Assembly (NCBI RefSeq): GCF_000019845.1
Contig: NC_010581.1
Location: 2,609,501 to 2,673,500, forward strand
Origin: Beijerinckia indica subsp. indica ATCC 9039
Lineage (GTDB): Bacteria; Pseudomonadota; Alphaproteobacteria; Rhizobiales; Beijerinckiaceae
Direction: 5' to 3'
Length of the DNA: 64,000 nt
The notes beneath the pieces were generated by a model. It did not search any database and was not told where the DNA came from. It saw only the letters and a list, made by a program, of their open reading frames with translations. A program made the translations under genes and the position numbers. Shown piece by piece: positions 26,914 through 36,881 of this stretch (position 1 is the stretch's first letter; every line of letters begins with the position of its first letter).

Positions 26914-28023
26914 ATGGCGAACAAATATTCATTCGATATCGGTACGCCGCATGCCATCGGGCTCGGCGCGGGACTGGCCTCGGCGTTGCTCTTTTGCCTC
27001 GCCGGGCAAGGCACGTTCGCATCGATGATGCTCGCCTATCTTTCACCGCTGCCTTTGATGATCGCGACGCTCGGTTTCGGCGTGAGCACGGGTCTCGTTG
27101 CCGTCGTCACCGGCGCGCTCTGTGTCACGAGTTTGGTCGGCTTGGCGAGCATCGCGCCAAGTGATCTCAAGGAAGCCGCCGAATTGTCGCGCCAGACCCT
27201 GGCCGGCGCCGCGAAAACCGGTCTCATCTACCTGATCAGCCTCGGCGTTCCGGCCTTTTGTCTTGGCCTGCTGGGCCAGTCCGGCAAAAGCGCATCAAGC
27301 GTCTCCCCCGCTCCCAACGGATCTCCAGCCAAATCATGGCTCGCCTTTGGCGGCCCATCGCGGCCTCTCGCTGGTATTCTGACCTTCGCTCTTTTTGCCT
27401 CCTGCCTGCTTGTCACGGCCGGTTCGCTTTGGATCTGGGCACGCCAGGGTGGCTTCAAGGCGACCCTCGACAAGACGGTGGCGGAAATCCTGCCGCTGAT
27501 CATGCAATTGAACACCAACGGCCTGCATTGGCCCGCGAGCCTCACGGAATCCGACATAGCGCGGATGATTGTCCTGGCCGTTGGTCCGGCCATGGCAGCC
27601 TCCACCCTTCTGATGTTCCTCCTTAATCTGTGGCTCGCCGGCCGCGTCGTGCAAGTGTCTGGCCGCTTGCCGCGGGCTTGGCCAGACATTCCACGCTCTT
27701 TCCGCCTTCCTTGGATTTTCGTGCCGGTCTTCATCGGAGCTTGCGCGGTGAGCGTCCTTGGCGGTCCAGCAGGCTTCATCGGCCTGATTTTCAGCGTGAC
27801 CACAGGTCTCGGTTTTGCCCTGCAAGGGCTTGCCGCCATTCATGATCTCACGCGCGGCACCAGTTTTCGCGTGCCCCTTCTCATCATCGTCTATCTCGTC
27901 TTCGTGCTCCTCATGCCCTGGCCATTGACCTTGTTCGGCCTTGCCGATGCCATTTTCCCTCTCGGCAAACGCCGGGAGGCTCTTTCCATCGGCAAAGCCT
28001 CCTCCGTTAAAACCAATCCTTGA
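26914..28023 (+). CDS. DUF2232 family membrane protein
   Basis: This 369-residue inner-membrane protein has about eight to nine hydrophobic helices and ends in a basic tail. It matches the DUF2232 family by context: the gene lies between rpsR and rplI in many alphaproteobacteria. The function is unknown. A hydrophilic stretch around residues 128-145 ([19 protein letters not shown]) splits two halves. It sits 215 bp after rpsR and 61 bp before rplI on the same strand. Confidence 0.8.
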   Translation: MANKYSFDIGTPHAIGLGAGLASALLFCLAGQGTFASMMLAYLSPLPLMIATLGFGVSTGLVAVVTGALCVTSLVGLASIAPSDLKEAAELSRQTLAGAAKTGLIYLISLGVPAFCLGLLGQSGKSASSVSPAPNGSPAKSWLAFGGPSRPLAGILTFALFASCLLVTAGSLWIWARQGGFKATLDKTVAEILPLIMQLNTNGLHWPASLTESDIARMIVLAVGPAMAASTLLMFLLNLWLAGRVVQVSGRLPRAWPDIPRSFRLPWIFVPVFIGACAVSVLGGPAGFIGLIFSVTTGLGFALQGLAAIHDLTRGTSFRVPLLIIVYLVFVLLMPWPLTLFGLADAIFPLGKRREALSIGKASSVKTNP

Positions 28024-28084
28024 GATCCTAGTCGAAACCCAATCGATCGCGCGTCAAGCCGATCCAGCCAAAAGGACCAAACCC

Positions 28085-28654
28085 ATGGATGTCATCCTCC
28101 TCGAACGCGTCGCCAAGCTTGGACACATGGGCGATATCGTCCGCGTCAAGAACGGCTATGCCCGCAATTTCCTTCTGCCGGGTGGTAAGGCCCTGCGCGC
28201 GACCGAAGCCAACAAGAAACATTTCGAAAGCCAGCGCGCCCATCTCGAAACCCGCAATCAGGAATTGCGTGATCAGGCAGCCGCCATCGGCGAGAAGCTT
28301 GATGGCCAGACCTTTGTCATCATCCGCCAGGCTGGTGAGACTGGTCAGCTCTATGGCTCCGTCTCGCCGCGCGATATTGCCGAGGCCGCGATCGCCGCTG
28401 GCTTCGACGTCCATCGCAACCAGATCGCTTTGACCACGCCAATCAAGACCATCGGCCTGCATGAGGTGCCGGTCGTTCTGCATCCGGAAGTCTCGGTCAA
28501 TGTCACGGTCAATATTGCCCGTTCGCCGGTCGAGGCTGAACGCCAGGCCAAGGGCGAGGAAATCAACGTCGTCGAAGAAACCAATCTCGATGAACTGGGT
28601 CTCGAAATTGGCGCGGCCTTGGCCGATGCCGGTGGCAGCCTCGGCGATCGCTGA
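28085..28654 (+). CDS. rplI: Large ribosomal subunit protein bL9
   Basis: This 189-residue L9 protein begins [22 protein letters not shown] and has the [13 protein letters not shown] motif that binds 23S rRNA. A long connecting helix leads to the C-terminal domain. A further acidic tail of about 40 residues extends past the E. coli length, as usual in alphaproteobacteria. The start at 28085 gives the conserved beginning; a longer frame upstream overlaps the DUF2232 gene. Confidence 0.96.
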   Translation: MDVILLERVAKLGHMGDIVRVKNGYARNFLLPGGKALRATEANKKHFESQRAHLETRNQELRDQAAAIGEKLDGQTFVIIRQAGETGQLYGSVSPRDIAEAAIAAGFDVHRNQIALTTPIKTIGLHEVPVVLHPEVSVNVTVNIARSPVEAERQAKGEEINVVEETNLDELGLEIGAALADAGGSLGDR

Positions 28655-28670
28655 TTTTGGACTAAAGCCA

Positions 28671-28698
28671 TCGCGGCGGGTTCCGATACCCGCCGCGA
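28671..28698 (+). terminator. GC-rich hairpin after rplI
   Basis: A perfect 10-bp stem (tcgcggcggg, loop ttccgata) begins 16 bp after the rplI stop. It lacks a T tract, so it may be a weak terminator or an mRNA 3'-end stabiliser. Confidence 0.6.
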
Positions 28699-28870
28699 CG
28701 GGAGTTCCCCGATCAAATCCATTTCCAAAAGAAGACTCCGTTTCTGACGCCGGGCATGCGAAACTGGGGGTTCCGATTTCCACCGCTGCCTTACCCGGTT
28801 TCCCTCTCCGGCGCGCTCAACCGAATCGCGCCGGGTCTTGGCCGGGTGTGGCCCTTGAAGACAGGTCCCA

Positions 28871-30364
28871 ATGGTGACGATCGACCATTTTGCCACGCTA
28901 GACCTTGCCTCGCCTCAGGCGCCCGCTTTCCGCACCGCGCCGCATAATATCGAGGCTGAGCAGGCGCTGCTCGGGGCTATTCTCGTCAATAATGACGCCT
29001 TCGATCGTGTTTCGGATTTTTTGAAGCCGGAGCATTTTGCCGAGGAACTGCATCGGCGCATCTTCGACATTGCCTCGCAATTGATCCGCGCCGGCAAGAT
29101 CGCCAAGCCGATCACCATCAAGACCTATCTCGGCGAGCATGATCTTGGCGGCATCAGCGCGCAGGAATATCTTGCGCGCCTCGCCGGCGAGGCGACCTCA
29201 ATCATCAATGCCGAGGATTACGGCCGCACCATTCACGATCTCGCCGTGCGCCGCGATCTCATCGTCATCGGTGAGGAAATCGTCAACGCGGCCTACGACG
29301 CTCCCGTGGGCGCCACGCCACGCGCACAGATCGAGGAGGCTGAGCGCAAGCTCTATTCGATCGCCGAGACCGGCCGCTATGATGGTGGCTTCCAGAGTTT
29401 CTCCAACGCTTTGACGACGGCCGTGGATATGGCCGCCAAAGCCTTTGAGCGGGACGGCCATCTCTCTGGCATTGCCACCGGTCTCAGTGATCTCGACCGC
29501 ATGATGGGCGGGCTGCAATCCTCCGATCTTGTCATCATCGCGGGCCGCCCAGGCATGGGCAAGACCGCGCTCGCCACCAATATCGCATTCAATATCGCCA
29601 AGGCCTATGAATTCCGGCCGCGACCGGACGGCAGCGCAGAAACCGTCAATGGTGGCATCGTCGGTTTCTTTTCCCTCGAAATGTCATCGGAGCAATTGGC
29701 CACCCGCATCATCGCCGAGCAATCAACGGTCGCCTCCTACAAGATCCGGCGCGGCGACATGACAGAAGCGGAGTTTCACCGCATCGTCGAGGCGGCGCGG
29801 GAAATGCAGTCGATCCCCTTTTATATCGACCAGACAGGCGGCCTTTCGATCGCCCAATTGACGGCGCGTGCGCGCAGACTGAAACGCCAGCGCGGCCTCG
29901 ATGTGCTCGTCGTCGATTACCTGCAATTGCTCGGCGGCTCGAAATCGCGCGGTGACAATCGCGTGCAGGAATTGACCGAAATCACCACCGGCCTCAAAGC
30001 CTTGGCCAAGGAATTGAATGTGCCGGTCGTCGCTTTGTCACAATTGTCGCGTCAGGTCGAATCGCGTGACGACAAACGGCCGCAACTCTCGGATCTACGT
30101 GAATCGGGCTCCATCGAGCAGGACGCAGACGTCGTCATGTTCGTCTTCCGCGAGGAATATTATTTGAAAAACAAACAGCCGCGTGAAGGCAGCGAGGAAT
30201 TCCTGACCTGGCAGACCGATATGGAACGCGTCCATGGGCGCGCCGAGGTCATTATCGGCAAGCAGCGTCATGGCCCGACGGGCACAGTCGAACTGGCCTT
30301 CGAGGCCGAAATGACCCGTTTCGCCAATCTGGCGCATGAAGAAAACCTGCCGGAGCGGATATGA
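28871..30364 (+). CDS. dnaB: Replicative DNA helicase DnaB
   Basis: A 497-residue hexameric helicase that unwinds DNA at the replication fork. The N-terminal primase-interacting domain starts at PHNIEAEQALLGAILVNNDAF. The RecA-type motor has Walker A IAGRPGMGKTALATN, Walker B LDVLVVDYLQLLGG and the sensor motifs VVALSQLSRQVESR. There is no intein or insertion. Its stop overlaps the alr start by 4 bp (ATGA). Confidence 0.96.
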   Translation: MVTIDHFATLDLASPQAPAFRTAPHNIEAEQALLGAILVNNDAFDRVSDFLKPEHFAEELHRRIFDIASQLIRAGKIAKPITIKTYLGEHDLGGISAQEYLARLAGEATSIINAEDYGRTIHDLAVRRDLIVIGEEIVNAAYDAPVGATPRAQIEEAERKLYSIAETGRYDGGFQSFSNALTTAVDMAAKAFERDGHLSGIATGLSDLDRMMGGLQSSDLVIIAGRPGMGKTALATNIAFNIAKAYEFRPRPDGSAETVNGGIVGFFSLEMSSEQLATRIIAEQSTVASYKIRRGDMTEAEFHRIVEAAREMQSIPFYIDQTGGLSIAQLTARARRLKRQRGLDVLVVDYLQLLGGSKSRGDNRVQELTEITTGLKALAKELNVPVVALSQLSRQVESRDDKRPQLSDLRESGSIEQDADVVMFVFREEYYLKNKQPREGSEEFLTWQTDMERVHGRAEVIIGKQRHGPTGTVELAFEAEMTRFANLAHEENLPERI

Positions 30365-31500
30365 ACGACTTGCGCGAGCCTGCTGTCTCTCAGCTCGAAT
30401 CGGGCGCGACGCTATCCGTCGATCTCGCGGCAATCGTGCGCAATTGGCGCACCCTGCAGGCGGTCTGCGGTGAGGCCGAATGCGGCGCTGTGGTCAAGGC
30501 CGACGCCTATGGGGTGGGGCTTGAACCCGTTGTCAGGGAATTGTCCGCCGCCGGTTGCAAGACCTATTTCGTGGCCCATGTCTTTGAGGGACGCCGCGCG
30601 CGGGCCATCGATGCTTCCGCCATCATCTATGTTTTGAACGGGCTCGTGCCAGGCACGGCGCCAGCCTATCTTGAGCATGGGCTGCGTCCGGTTTTATGCT
30701 CCCTGCCGGAAATCGAGGAATGGCTGCAATTCTGCGCCCTCTTCGGCCGCCGTTCAGCCGAGGGCGAGACGCTGCCCGCCGCCCTGCAGCTCGATACCGG
30801 ATTGAACCGGCTCGGCCTGAGGCTGGATCAGATTGAAAGAGCCGCCGATCTGACCGAAAGCTTGAATATCAAGCTGATTCTTTCCCAGTTCATCTGGTCT
30901 GGCCAGTCCAATCTGGCGCGTTGTGAAACCCAGGTCTCCCTCTTCGAGTCGATGCGCCAGCCCTGGAAGCAGGTGCCGGCCTCGATCGCCAATTCGGCGG
31001 GTATTTTTCTCGAGCGCACGCCGCTCTATGATTTGGTGCGTCCTGGCTATGCGCTTTATGGCGGCAACCCGGCACCCGGCCGGCCCAATCCGATGCAGGG
31101 TGTCTTGCGGCTGGAAGCGCGGATCCTCCAGGTCAATCATGTCGAGCAGGGCGAGACGGTTGGTTATGACGGACGCTATCTCGCTAAATCGCCACGGCGG
31201 CTCGCCACGATCAGCATTGGCTATGCCGATGGAATTCCGCGCTCCGCCCTCGGCAGCGAGGTGCATCCCGGCGGCGAGGTCGTGGTCAAGGGCGTGCGTT
31301 GTCCCTTTGTCGGACGCGTCTCCATGGATCTGACGGTCGTGGACATTACCCTGGCGCCGGAAGCCATGCGGGGCGACACGGTGGAATTGATCGGCAAGGC
31401 CATTTCAATCGATGAACTGGCCACGCGCTCGCGGACCATCGGCTATGAAATCCTGACCAATCTCGGCTCGCGTTTCTATCGCCGCTACACCCATTTGTAA
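30361..31500 (+). CDS. alr: Alanine racemase
   Basis: A 379-residue PLP enzyme that makes D-alanine for peptidoglycan. The PLP lysine is in AVVKADAYGVGLEP (~residue 42), and the second catalytic Tyr is in ISIGYADGIPRSAL (~residue 285). The fold-III barrel plus C-terminal beta domain are of normal length. It is translationally coupled to dnaB, with radA 12 bp further on, so the three are likely one operon. Confidence 0.95.
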   Translation: MNDLREPAVSQLESGATLSVDLAAIVRNWRTLQAVCGEAECGAVVKADAYGVGLEPVVRELSAAGCKTYFVAHVFEGRRARAIDASAIIYVLNGLVPGTAPAYLEHGLRPVLCSLPEIEEWLQFCALFGRRSAEGETLPAALQLDTGLNRLGLRLDQIERAADLTESLNIKLILSQFIWSGQSNLARCETQVSLFESMRQPWKQVPASIANSAGIFLERTPLYDLVRPGYALYGGNPAPGRPNPMQGVLRLEARILQVNHVEQGETVGYDGRYLAKSPRRLATISIGYADGIPRSALGSEVHPGGEVVVKGVRCPFVGRVSMDLTVVDITLAPEAMRGDTVELIGKAISIDELATRSRTIGYEILTNLGSRFYRRYTHL

Positions 31501-31512
31501 GCTGAGCAGCCG

Positions 31513-32928
31513 ATGGCCAAGCCGCGTTCGACTTTTGTCTGCCAGGCCTGCGGCGCGATCACGCAGCGCTGGCAGGGACGCTGCGACGCCTGCGGGGAAT
31601 GGAACACCATCATCGAGGAAGTCGCGGCCTCTGGGATCGGCGCGCAAATCGGCGCCAAAGCCGCGCAGGGTGGTCGCAAAGGGCGCATCTTTTCACTCTC
31701 CGGTCTTTCCGAAAAAGAACATACGCCGCCACCGCGCCTCATGACCGGCATGAGCGAACTCGACCGCGTGACAGGCGGCGGTTTTGTGCCCGGCTCCGTC
31801 ATTCTTCTCGGCGGCGAGCCCGGGATCGGCAAATCGACCCTCCTCATTCAAGCCTGCGCGACGCTGGCCGATCAGGGCCACCGGATTGCCTATATTTCCG
31901 GGGAAGAAGCGGTCGCGCAGGTGCGGTTGCGGGCCGAGCGTCTCGGCCTTGGCGGCAGTGCCGTGGAACTCGCTTCGGAAACCGGCGTCGAGGATATTGT
32001 CGCAACCCTCAGCCAGGGCAAAAAGCCCGCCCTCGTCATCATCGATTCCATTCAGACCATGTGGAGCGACCTTATCGAGGCCGCGCCCGGCACTGTTTCC
32101 CAAGTACGCGGCACCGCGCAAACCCTGATTCGCTTCGCCAAACATCTCGGCGTCGTGGTGATTCTCGTCGGCCATGTCACCAAGGATGGGCAGATCGCTG
32201 GGCCGCGCGTCGTCGAACATATGGTCGATGCTGTGATTTCCTTTGAGGGCGAGGGCGGCCGCGACTTCCGCATCCTGCGCGCCGTCAAGAACCGCTTCGG
32301 GCCGACCGACGAGATCGGTGTGTTCGAAATGACCGGTCGCGGCCTCGCCGAGGTCGCCAATCCTTCCGCCTTGTTTCTCTCCGGCCGCGATGCCGCGACG
32401 CCAGGCGCCGCGGTTTTCGCCGGCATGGAAGGCACACGCCCCCTGCTCGTCGAGATCCAGGCGCTGGTCGCGCCAAGTGCGCTCGGCACGCCGCGCCGCG
32501 CCGTGGTCGGCTGGGATACGAGCCGGCTCGCCATGATCGTCGCGGTGCTCGAAGCCCATGCCAATGTGCGTCTTGGCCAATATGATCTTTATCTCAATGT
32601 CGCGGGTGGATTGCGGATCAGCGAACCGGCGGCCGATGTCGCGGCGGCGGCGGCGCTCGTCTCCTCGCTCAGCGGTGTCAGCCTGCCGGTCGATCGCGTC
32701 TTTTTTGGCGAAATCGCGCTTTCTGGCGCCGTGAGGCCAGTCGCCCATGCCATCCCGCGCCTGCGCGAGGCTGCCAAACTCGGTTTTGCAAGCGCCCTCT
32801 TGCCGCCACAACCGCAAGATCCAGATAAGAAAACCAGCGAGGGCGCGCCCAGCGTTTTGTCGCTGACCCCTTGCGCCCATATTGGCAGCCTGGTCGCCGG
32901 CATCATGCAACAGGCGCGGCAGGCTTAG
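31513..32928 (+). CDS. radA: DNA repair protein RadA
   Basis: A 471-residue RecA-like protein that promotes branch migration in recombination. It shows the N-terminal four-Cys zinc finger (CQACGAITQRWQGRCDACGEW), Walker A GGEPGIGKSTLL, the RadA signature KNRFGPTDEIGVFEM and a C-terminal Lon-like domain. The gene follows alr closely. Confidence 0.95.
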   Translation: MAKPRSTFVCQACGAITQRWQGRCDACGEWNTIIEEVAASGIGAQIGAKAAQGGRKGRIFSLSGLSEKEHTPPPRLMTGMSELDRVTGGGFVPGSVILLGGEPGIGKSTLLIQACATLADQGHRIAYISGEEAVAQVRLRAERLGLGGSAVELASETGVEDIVATLSQGKKPALVIIDSIQTMWSDLIEAAPGTVSQVRGTAQTLIRFAKHLGVVVILVGHVTKDGQIAGPRVVEHMVDAVISFEGEGGRDFRILRAVKNRFGPTDEIGVFEMTGRGLAEVANPSALFLSGRDAATPGAAVFAGMEGTRPLLVEIQALVAPSALGTPRRAVVGWDTSRLAMIVAVLEAHANVRLGQYDLYLNVAGGLRISEPAADVAAAAALVSSLSGVSLPVDRVFFGEIALSGAVRPVAHAIPRLREAAKLGFASALLPPQPQDPDKKTSEGAPSVLSLTPCAHIGSLVAGIMQQARQA

Positions 32929-33117
32929 CACATGCTCCGGCGGGGTCGGCGAATGGGAAGCTCGCGAAAAATTCAAGAGTCCGAAAAATTTCAACCAAGG
33001 TGACGAAAGCTTAACGCTTCTCTATAAGAAACACGGTAGGCGCCCGTCCATGCCGCAGGCTGTCCCCATGGGTGCAGCCCCAAGGCATGACAGCTTCACA
33101 CGAGAGATTTCGAAACC

Positions 33118-33693
33118 ATGCCATCCTATCTCGATCTGGGGCTGATCGTCGTCGTTCTGATTTCGGCCATTCTCGCCATGTTGCGCGGTTTTACCCGCGA
33201 GGTCCTGGCCATTGCCTCCTGGGGCGCGGCGGCACTCGCGGCCATTTATTTCTATCCTTTGGTCTTGCCTTATATCAAACCCTATATCGCCAAGGATATA
33301 CTTGCAGAGGGCGCTTCAGCCGCCATTGTCTTCTTCGCGACACTGATCATCGTTTCGATCATTACTATCCAATTGTCCGATGTCATTCTCGATTCGAAGG
33401 TCGGCGCGCTTGATCGGTCGCTTGGGTTCGTCTTCGGCGCCTTGCGCGGCCTGCTGCTCTGCGTCATCGCCTTCGTTTTCTTCAACTGGCTGGTGCCGGA
33501 ACAGAATCAGCCGGAATGGGTGAAAACGGCGCGTATGCGCCCGCTCTTGAAAAGCACCGGCGCTGAATTGCTCAACGTCCTGCCAGATGATCCGGAAGGC
33601 CTTCTCGCCCGCTTGAAGAAACCAAAGACCGCGCCCGAGGAAGCGGAGCCCGACAATGCTCCCAGCGGCCAGAGTCCTAGCAAAAATCTTTGA
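33118..33693 (+). CDS. cvpA: CvpA family membrane protein
   Basis: A 191-residue inner-membrane protein with four hydrophobic helices and the CvpA features (LIVVVLISAILAMLRGFTREVL at the start, RSLGFVFGALRGLLLCV later), then a hydrophilic acidic tail of about 40 residues. In E. coli CvpA is needed for colicin V production and is encoded with purF. Here it also directly precedes purF, separated by 790 bp of repeats and hairpins. Confidence 0.88.
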   Translation: MPSYLDLGLIVVVLISAILAMLRGFTREVLAIASWGAAALAAIYFYPLVLPYIKPYIAKDILAEGASAAIVFFATLIIVSIITIQLSDVILDSKVGALDRSLGFVFGALRGLLLCVIAFVFFNWLVPEQNQPEWVKTARMRPLLKSTGAELLNVLPDDPEGLLARLKKPKTAPEEAEPDNAPSGQSPSKNL

Positions 33694-33714
33694 TCTTTCT
33701 CAAAGAAAGAGCGC

Positions 33715-33749
33715 ATCAATCTCCAAACACGACTATTTTGGAGATTGAT
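33715..33749. repeat. 13-bp perfect hairpin
   Basis: Arms atcaatctccaaa and the exact complement flank a 9-base loop, 21 bp after the cvpA stop. Confidence 0.8.
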
Positions 33750-33773
33750 ATGCTGAAGCTTTTTTGATTAAGA

Positions 33774-33815
33774 CACATCAAACCAAAAAGGGGCTCCCCT
33801 TTTTGGTTTGATGTG
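33774..33815. repeat. 20-bp perfect hairpin with a 2-base loop
   Basis: The arms cacatcaaaccaaaaagggg and the full complement are separated only by ct. Such an extreme palindrome can form a cruciform or act as a bidirectional terminator for cvpA. Confidence 0.85.
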
Positions 33816-33977
33816 CGGTGGCGGAAAATCCGAAGCAACGAGGGGCGAGCCGTCTCATTTCAGGCATCACGCTAAAGTGAGTGTGGAATGAGCCGAAAGG
33901 GTCCGCGCAAATAAGCCTGAAATAAGCTATTTCAGGACCGTAAAATGTCCCTACATTTAGGGCGACCGTTCGATAAG

Positions 33978-34089
33978 ACCAAAGGTCGTAAAGAACGACC
34001 TTTGGTTCCTTTCTTGAATTTTCGCTTTTTCAAAGCGAGAGCGAAAATTCAAGAGTGGTCCAACGGTCATTCATTATGACCGTTGGTAT
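33978..34089 (+). repeat. Structured repeat A, copy 1 (three hairpins)
   Basis: In order: 12-bp stem accaaaggtcgt (5-base loop), 14-bp stem cttgaattttcgct (13-base loop) and 11-bp stem ccaacggtcat (5-base loop). It has the same length as 45508-45619 and differs from it at about eight positions. Confidence 0.88.
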
Positions 34090-34483
34090 AAGACCATGGC
34101 ACAGGGATGACCGTTGGAGCGACCAACAGTCAAAAATTCGGACCCGTAAATAAAATTGAGTTGATTTTGGCAAAGCATGTTACGGGTTTCACCCGCACCA
34201 TGCTTTTCAGCATTTGGACCCCATCCAATGCGTCAGAATAAGCTTAAAATCGCAGAATGTCAGGAGTATGACGCAAGGGCGGCCTAGCCTTTGCTTCGGC
34301 GTGCAACAGACGGACTGAAAAGTCCGTTTTTCTGTTCGAGCGGTGAGATGAAGCAAGACTTCCCTCATGACGAAAATTCTTCGCACCCCCAAGTCCGTGT
34401 CGATCGGCGACAAGGCCCTGATCACGCGGGCCTGGAAACGATGACGCGTCTTTTCCCCCACAAAACTTTGTGGAGCCGGTTCC

Positions 34484-35989
34484 ATGGATGAAGTGAGCGA
34501 TTTGCCGTCGGACCTCGATCCCTCTTATTCCGCCTCCGACCCAGGCGCCTTCGATCTCGACGCCGATCGGCTGCGTGAGGAATGCGGCGTATTCGGCATT
34601 TTCGGTCATCCCGATGCCGCGGCCATTACCGCGCTCGGCTTGCATGCCCTGCAGCATCGCGGGCAGGAAGCGGCCGGTATCGTCACTTTCGAGGGGACAC
34701 GCTTCCATTCCGAGCGGCGGCTCGGCCTCGTTGGCGATCATTTCTCCTCCGCCTCGACCATCGAACGCTTGCCAGGCTCTGTGGCCATAGGCCATGTGCG
34801 CTATTCGACAACCGGCGAGACAATCCTGCGCAATGTGCAACCGCTCTTCGCGGAACTCAGTTCCGGCGGCTTCGCCGTCGCCCATAACGGCAATCTGACC
34901 AATGGTCTCACCTTGCGCCGCGACCTTGTACGGGAAGGCGCCATCTATCAATCTACTTCTGATACGGAAGTCATCCTGCATCTCGTCGCGCGCAGCCGCA
35001 AGCCGCGTCTGGTCCAGCGTTTCATCGAGGCGTTAGGCACGATCGAAGGCGCCTATGCGCTGGTCGCCATCTCCAACAAAAAACTGATCGGAGCTCGCGA
35101 TCCGCTCGGCATCAGGCCGCTCGTCATCGGCCAACTCGACGGCCATTATATTCTCGCTTCAGAAACCTGCGCTCTCGACATTATCGGCGCCCGTTTCGTC
35201 CGCGATGTCGAGAATGGCGAGGTCGTCATTATTTCCGAAAAGGGGATCGAAAGCCTGCGGCCTTTCCCGCAGCGTCCCATGCGCCCCTGCATCTTTGAAT
35301 ATATCTATTTCGCGCGGCCGGATTCGATCGTCCAGGGCCGTTCCGTCTATGCTGTGCGCAAGGCGATGGGCGCGGAACTGGCTCGGGAAAGCATGGTCGA
35401 CGCCGATGTCGTCGTGCCGGTTCCTGATTCCGGCGTGCCAGCCGCACTCGGCTTCGCGCAGCAATCGGGCATTCCGTTCGAACTCGGCATTATCCGCAAT
35501 CATTATGTCGGGCGCACCTTCATTCAGCCGACCCAAACGGTGCGTGAACTCGGCGTGCGCCTCAAGCACAGCGTCAATCGCTCGGTGGTCGAGGGCAAGC
35601 GCATTGTTCTGCTCGATGATTCGATCGTGCGCGGCACAACCTCGGTCAAGATCGTGCAGATGATGCGCGACGCTGGGGCGCGCGAGGTGCATTTCCGCAT
35701 TTCCTCGCCGCCGATCTCCTATCCCGATTATTACGGCATCGACACGCCGGAACGCGAAAAACTGCTCGCCGCCACCCATTCGCTGGAGGAAATGCGCGCC
35801 TATATCGGCTCGGATTCCCTGGCCTTTCTCTCGGTCGATGGCATCTATCGCGCCATGGGCGAGAACGGCCGCGATCCCTTGCGCCCGCAATTCACCGATC
35901 ATTGTTTCACCGGCGATTATCCGACCGCCCTTACCGATGTCATGGGCGAGGCGAAAAACCAGCTCTCGCTGCTTGCAGAGGCCAGCTAA
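34484..35989 (+). CDS. purF: Amidophosphoribosyltransferase PurF
   Basis: This 501-residue enzyme starts purine synthesis by making phosphoribosylamine from PRPP and glutamine. A propeptide of about 33 residues precedes the nucleophile Cys in REECGVFGIFG. The glutaminase motif LQHRGQEAAGI and the PRPP-binding IVLLDDSIVRGTTS follow. Compared with the Fe-S form of Bacillus, one expected ligand position is Asp (SYPDYYGID) and the C-x-x-C before FTGDYP is T-D-H-C, so a cluster is unlikely although the propeptide remains. A terminator follows 46 bp after the stop. Confidence 0.96.
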   Translation: MDEVSDLPSDLDPSYSASDPGAFDLDADRLREECGVFGIFGHPDAAAITALGLHALQHRGQEAAGIVTFEGTRFHSERRLGLVGDHFSSASTIERLPGSVAIGHVRYSTTGETILRNVQPLFAELSSGGFAVAHNGNLTNGLTLRRDLVREGAIYQSTSDTEVILHLVARSRKPRLVQRFIEALGTIEGAYALVAISNKKLIGARDPLGIRPLVIGQLDGHYILASETCALDIIGARFVRDVENGEVVIISEKGIESLRPFPQRPMRPCIFEYIYFARPDSIVQGRSVYAVRKAMGAELARESMVDADVVVPVPDSGVPAALGFAQQSGIPFELGIIRNHYVGRTFIQPTQTVRELGVRLKHSVNRSVVEGKRIVLLDDSIVRGTTSVKIVQMMRDAGAREVHFRISSPPISYPDYYGIDTPEREKLLAATHSLEEMRAYIGSDSLAFLSVDGIYRAMGENGRDPLRPQFTDHCFTGDYPTALTDVMGEAKNQLSLLAEAS

Positions 35990-36035
35990 ATCCGCCGATC
36001 TGCTGATTTCGCTCTCCGGCCAGGAACGATAAATT

Positions 36036-36066
36036 ACGGAGGAATCATCTCGGATGATTCCTCCGT
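36036..36066 (+). terminator. Terminator after purF
   Basis: A perfect 14-bp stem (acggaggaatcatc, loop tcg) is followed by TTTATTTT. Confidence 0.92.
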
Positions 36067-36089
36067 TTTATTTTGATCGATGGTTTCCC

Positions 36090-36839
36090 ATGTCCAAACT
36101 CCTTGCCGGCAGTATCGCTCTCGTCACCGGCGCCTCGCGCGGTATCGGCCACGCCCTGGCCCTCGATCTCGCCCGCGCCGGCGCCCATGTCATCGCGCTC
36201 GCCCGCACGCAAGGCGCGCTGGAGGAACTCGACGACGAGATCCGCGATGCCGGCAGCGAGGCGACACTGGTGCCCTGCGATCTCAAGGATTTCGAGGCGC
36301 TCGACCGGCTCGGCCATGCGATTTTTTCGCGCTGGGGCAAGCTCGATATTTTCATCGGCAATGCCGGCCTGCTCGGCCCTGTGAGCCCCCTCGCCCATGT
36401 TGATCCGAAACAATGGGAGGATGTGCTCGCGGTCAATGTCACCGCCAATTGGCGGCTCATCCGCTCGCTCGATCCCCTGCTGCGCGCCTCCGATGCCGGC
36501 CGCGCCGTTTTCATTACCTCAGGGGTCGGGCATCGCGCCGATTTCAAGCCCTATTGGGGTCCCTATGCCACTTCCAAAGCAGCCCTCGACGCTTTGGCGC
36601 GGACCTATGCGGCCGAGACCGTCAATGTGTCCCCGGTCAGGGTCATGCTGGTCAATCCCGGCCCCCTGCGGACCGCCATGCGCGCCAAGGCCATGCCGGG
36701 TGAAGATCCGCTGACGCTGCGGACGCCGGAAGATTTGAGCCCCAAAGTTTTGACGCTCTGCAGCCCGGAATGGACCGAAACCGGCAAGCTCTATGACTTC
36801 CCGCAAGATCGAATTTTGAGCTTTCAAGGGCCGGCGTAA
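36090..36839 (+). CDS. SDR family oxidoreductase (YciK-like)
   Basis: A 249-residue short-chain dehydrogenase. The nucleotide motif is LVTGASRGIGHALA, NNAG appears as IGNAGLLGP, and the catalytic Tyr-Lys is in YATSKAALDALARTYAAE, with a Ser at FITSGVG. The pattern resembles YciK-type and related SDRs next to purF in Hyphomicrobiales. The substrate is unknown. The start at 36090 lies 24 bp after the purF terminator, so its own promoter must overlap that region, or it depends on read-through. Confidence 0.85.
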   Translation: MSKLLAGSIALVTGASRGIGHALALDLARAGAHVIALARTQGALEELDDEIRDAGSEATLVPCDLKDFEALDRLGHAIFSRWGKLDIFIGNAGLLGPVSPLAHVDPKQWEDVLAVNVTANWRLIRSLDPLLRASDAGRAVFITSGVGHRADFKPYWGPYATSKAALDALARTYAAETVNVSPVRVMLVNPGPLRTAMRAKAMPGEDPLTLRTPEDLSPKVLTLCSPEWTETGKLYDFPQDRILSFQGPA

Positions 36840-36846
36840 GAGGCTT

Positions 36847-36881
36847 TTGATCTGTATTCTCGCTGAGAGGATACAGATCAA
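36847..36881 (+). terminator. Hairpin terminator after the SDR gene
   Basis: A 15-bp stem (ttgatctgtattctc with one G-U pair, loop gctga) begins 7 bp after the stop. There is no T tract. Confidence 0.7.

Larger units (their letters stand above)
33694..34483. other. Repeat-rich intergenic region between cvpA and purF
   Basis: No gene is supported in these 790 bp. It contains a string of perfect hairpins (33694-33710, 33715-33749, 33774-33815, 33916-33936) and repeat A copy 1. The last ~120 bp should hold the purF promoter and leader, but none is clear. Confidence 0.6.
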
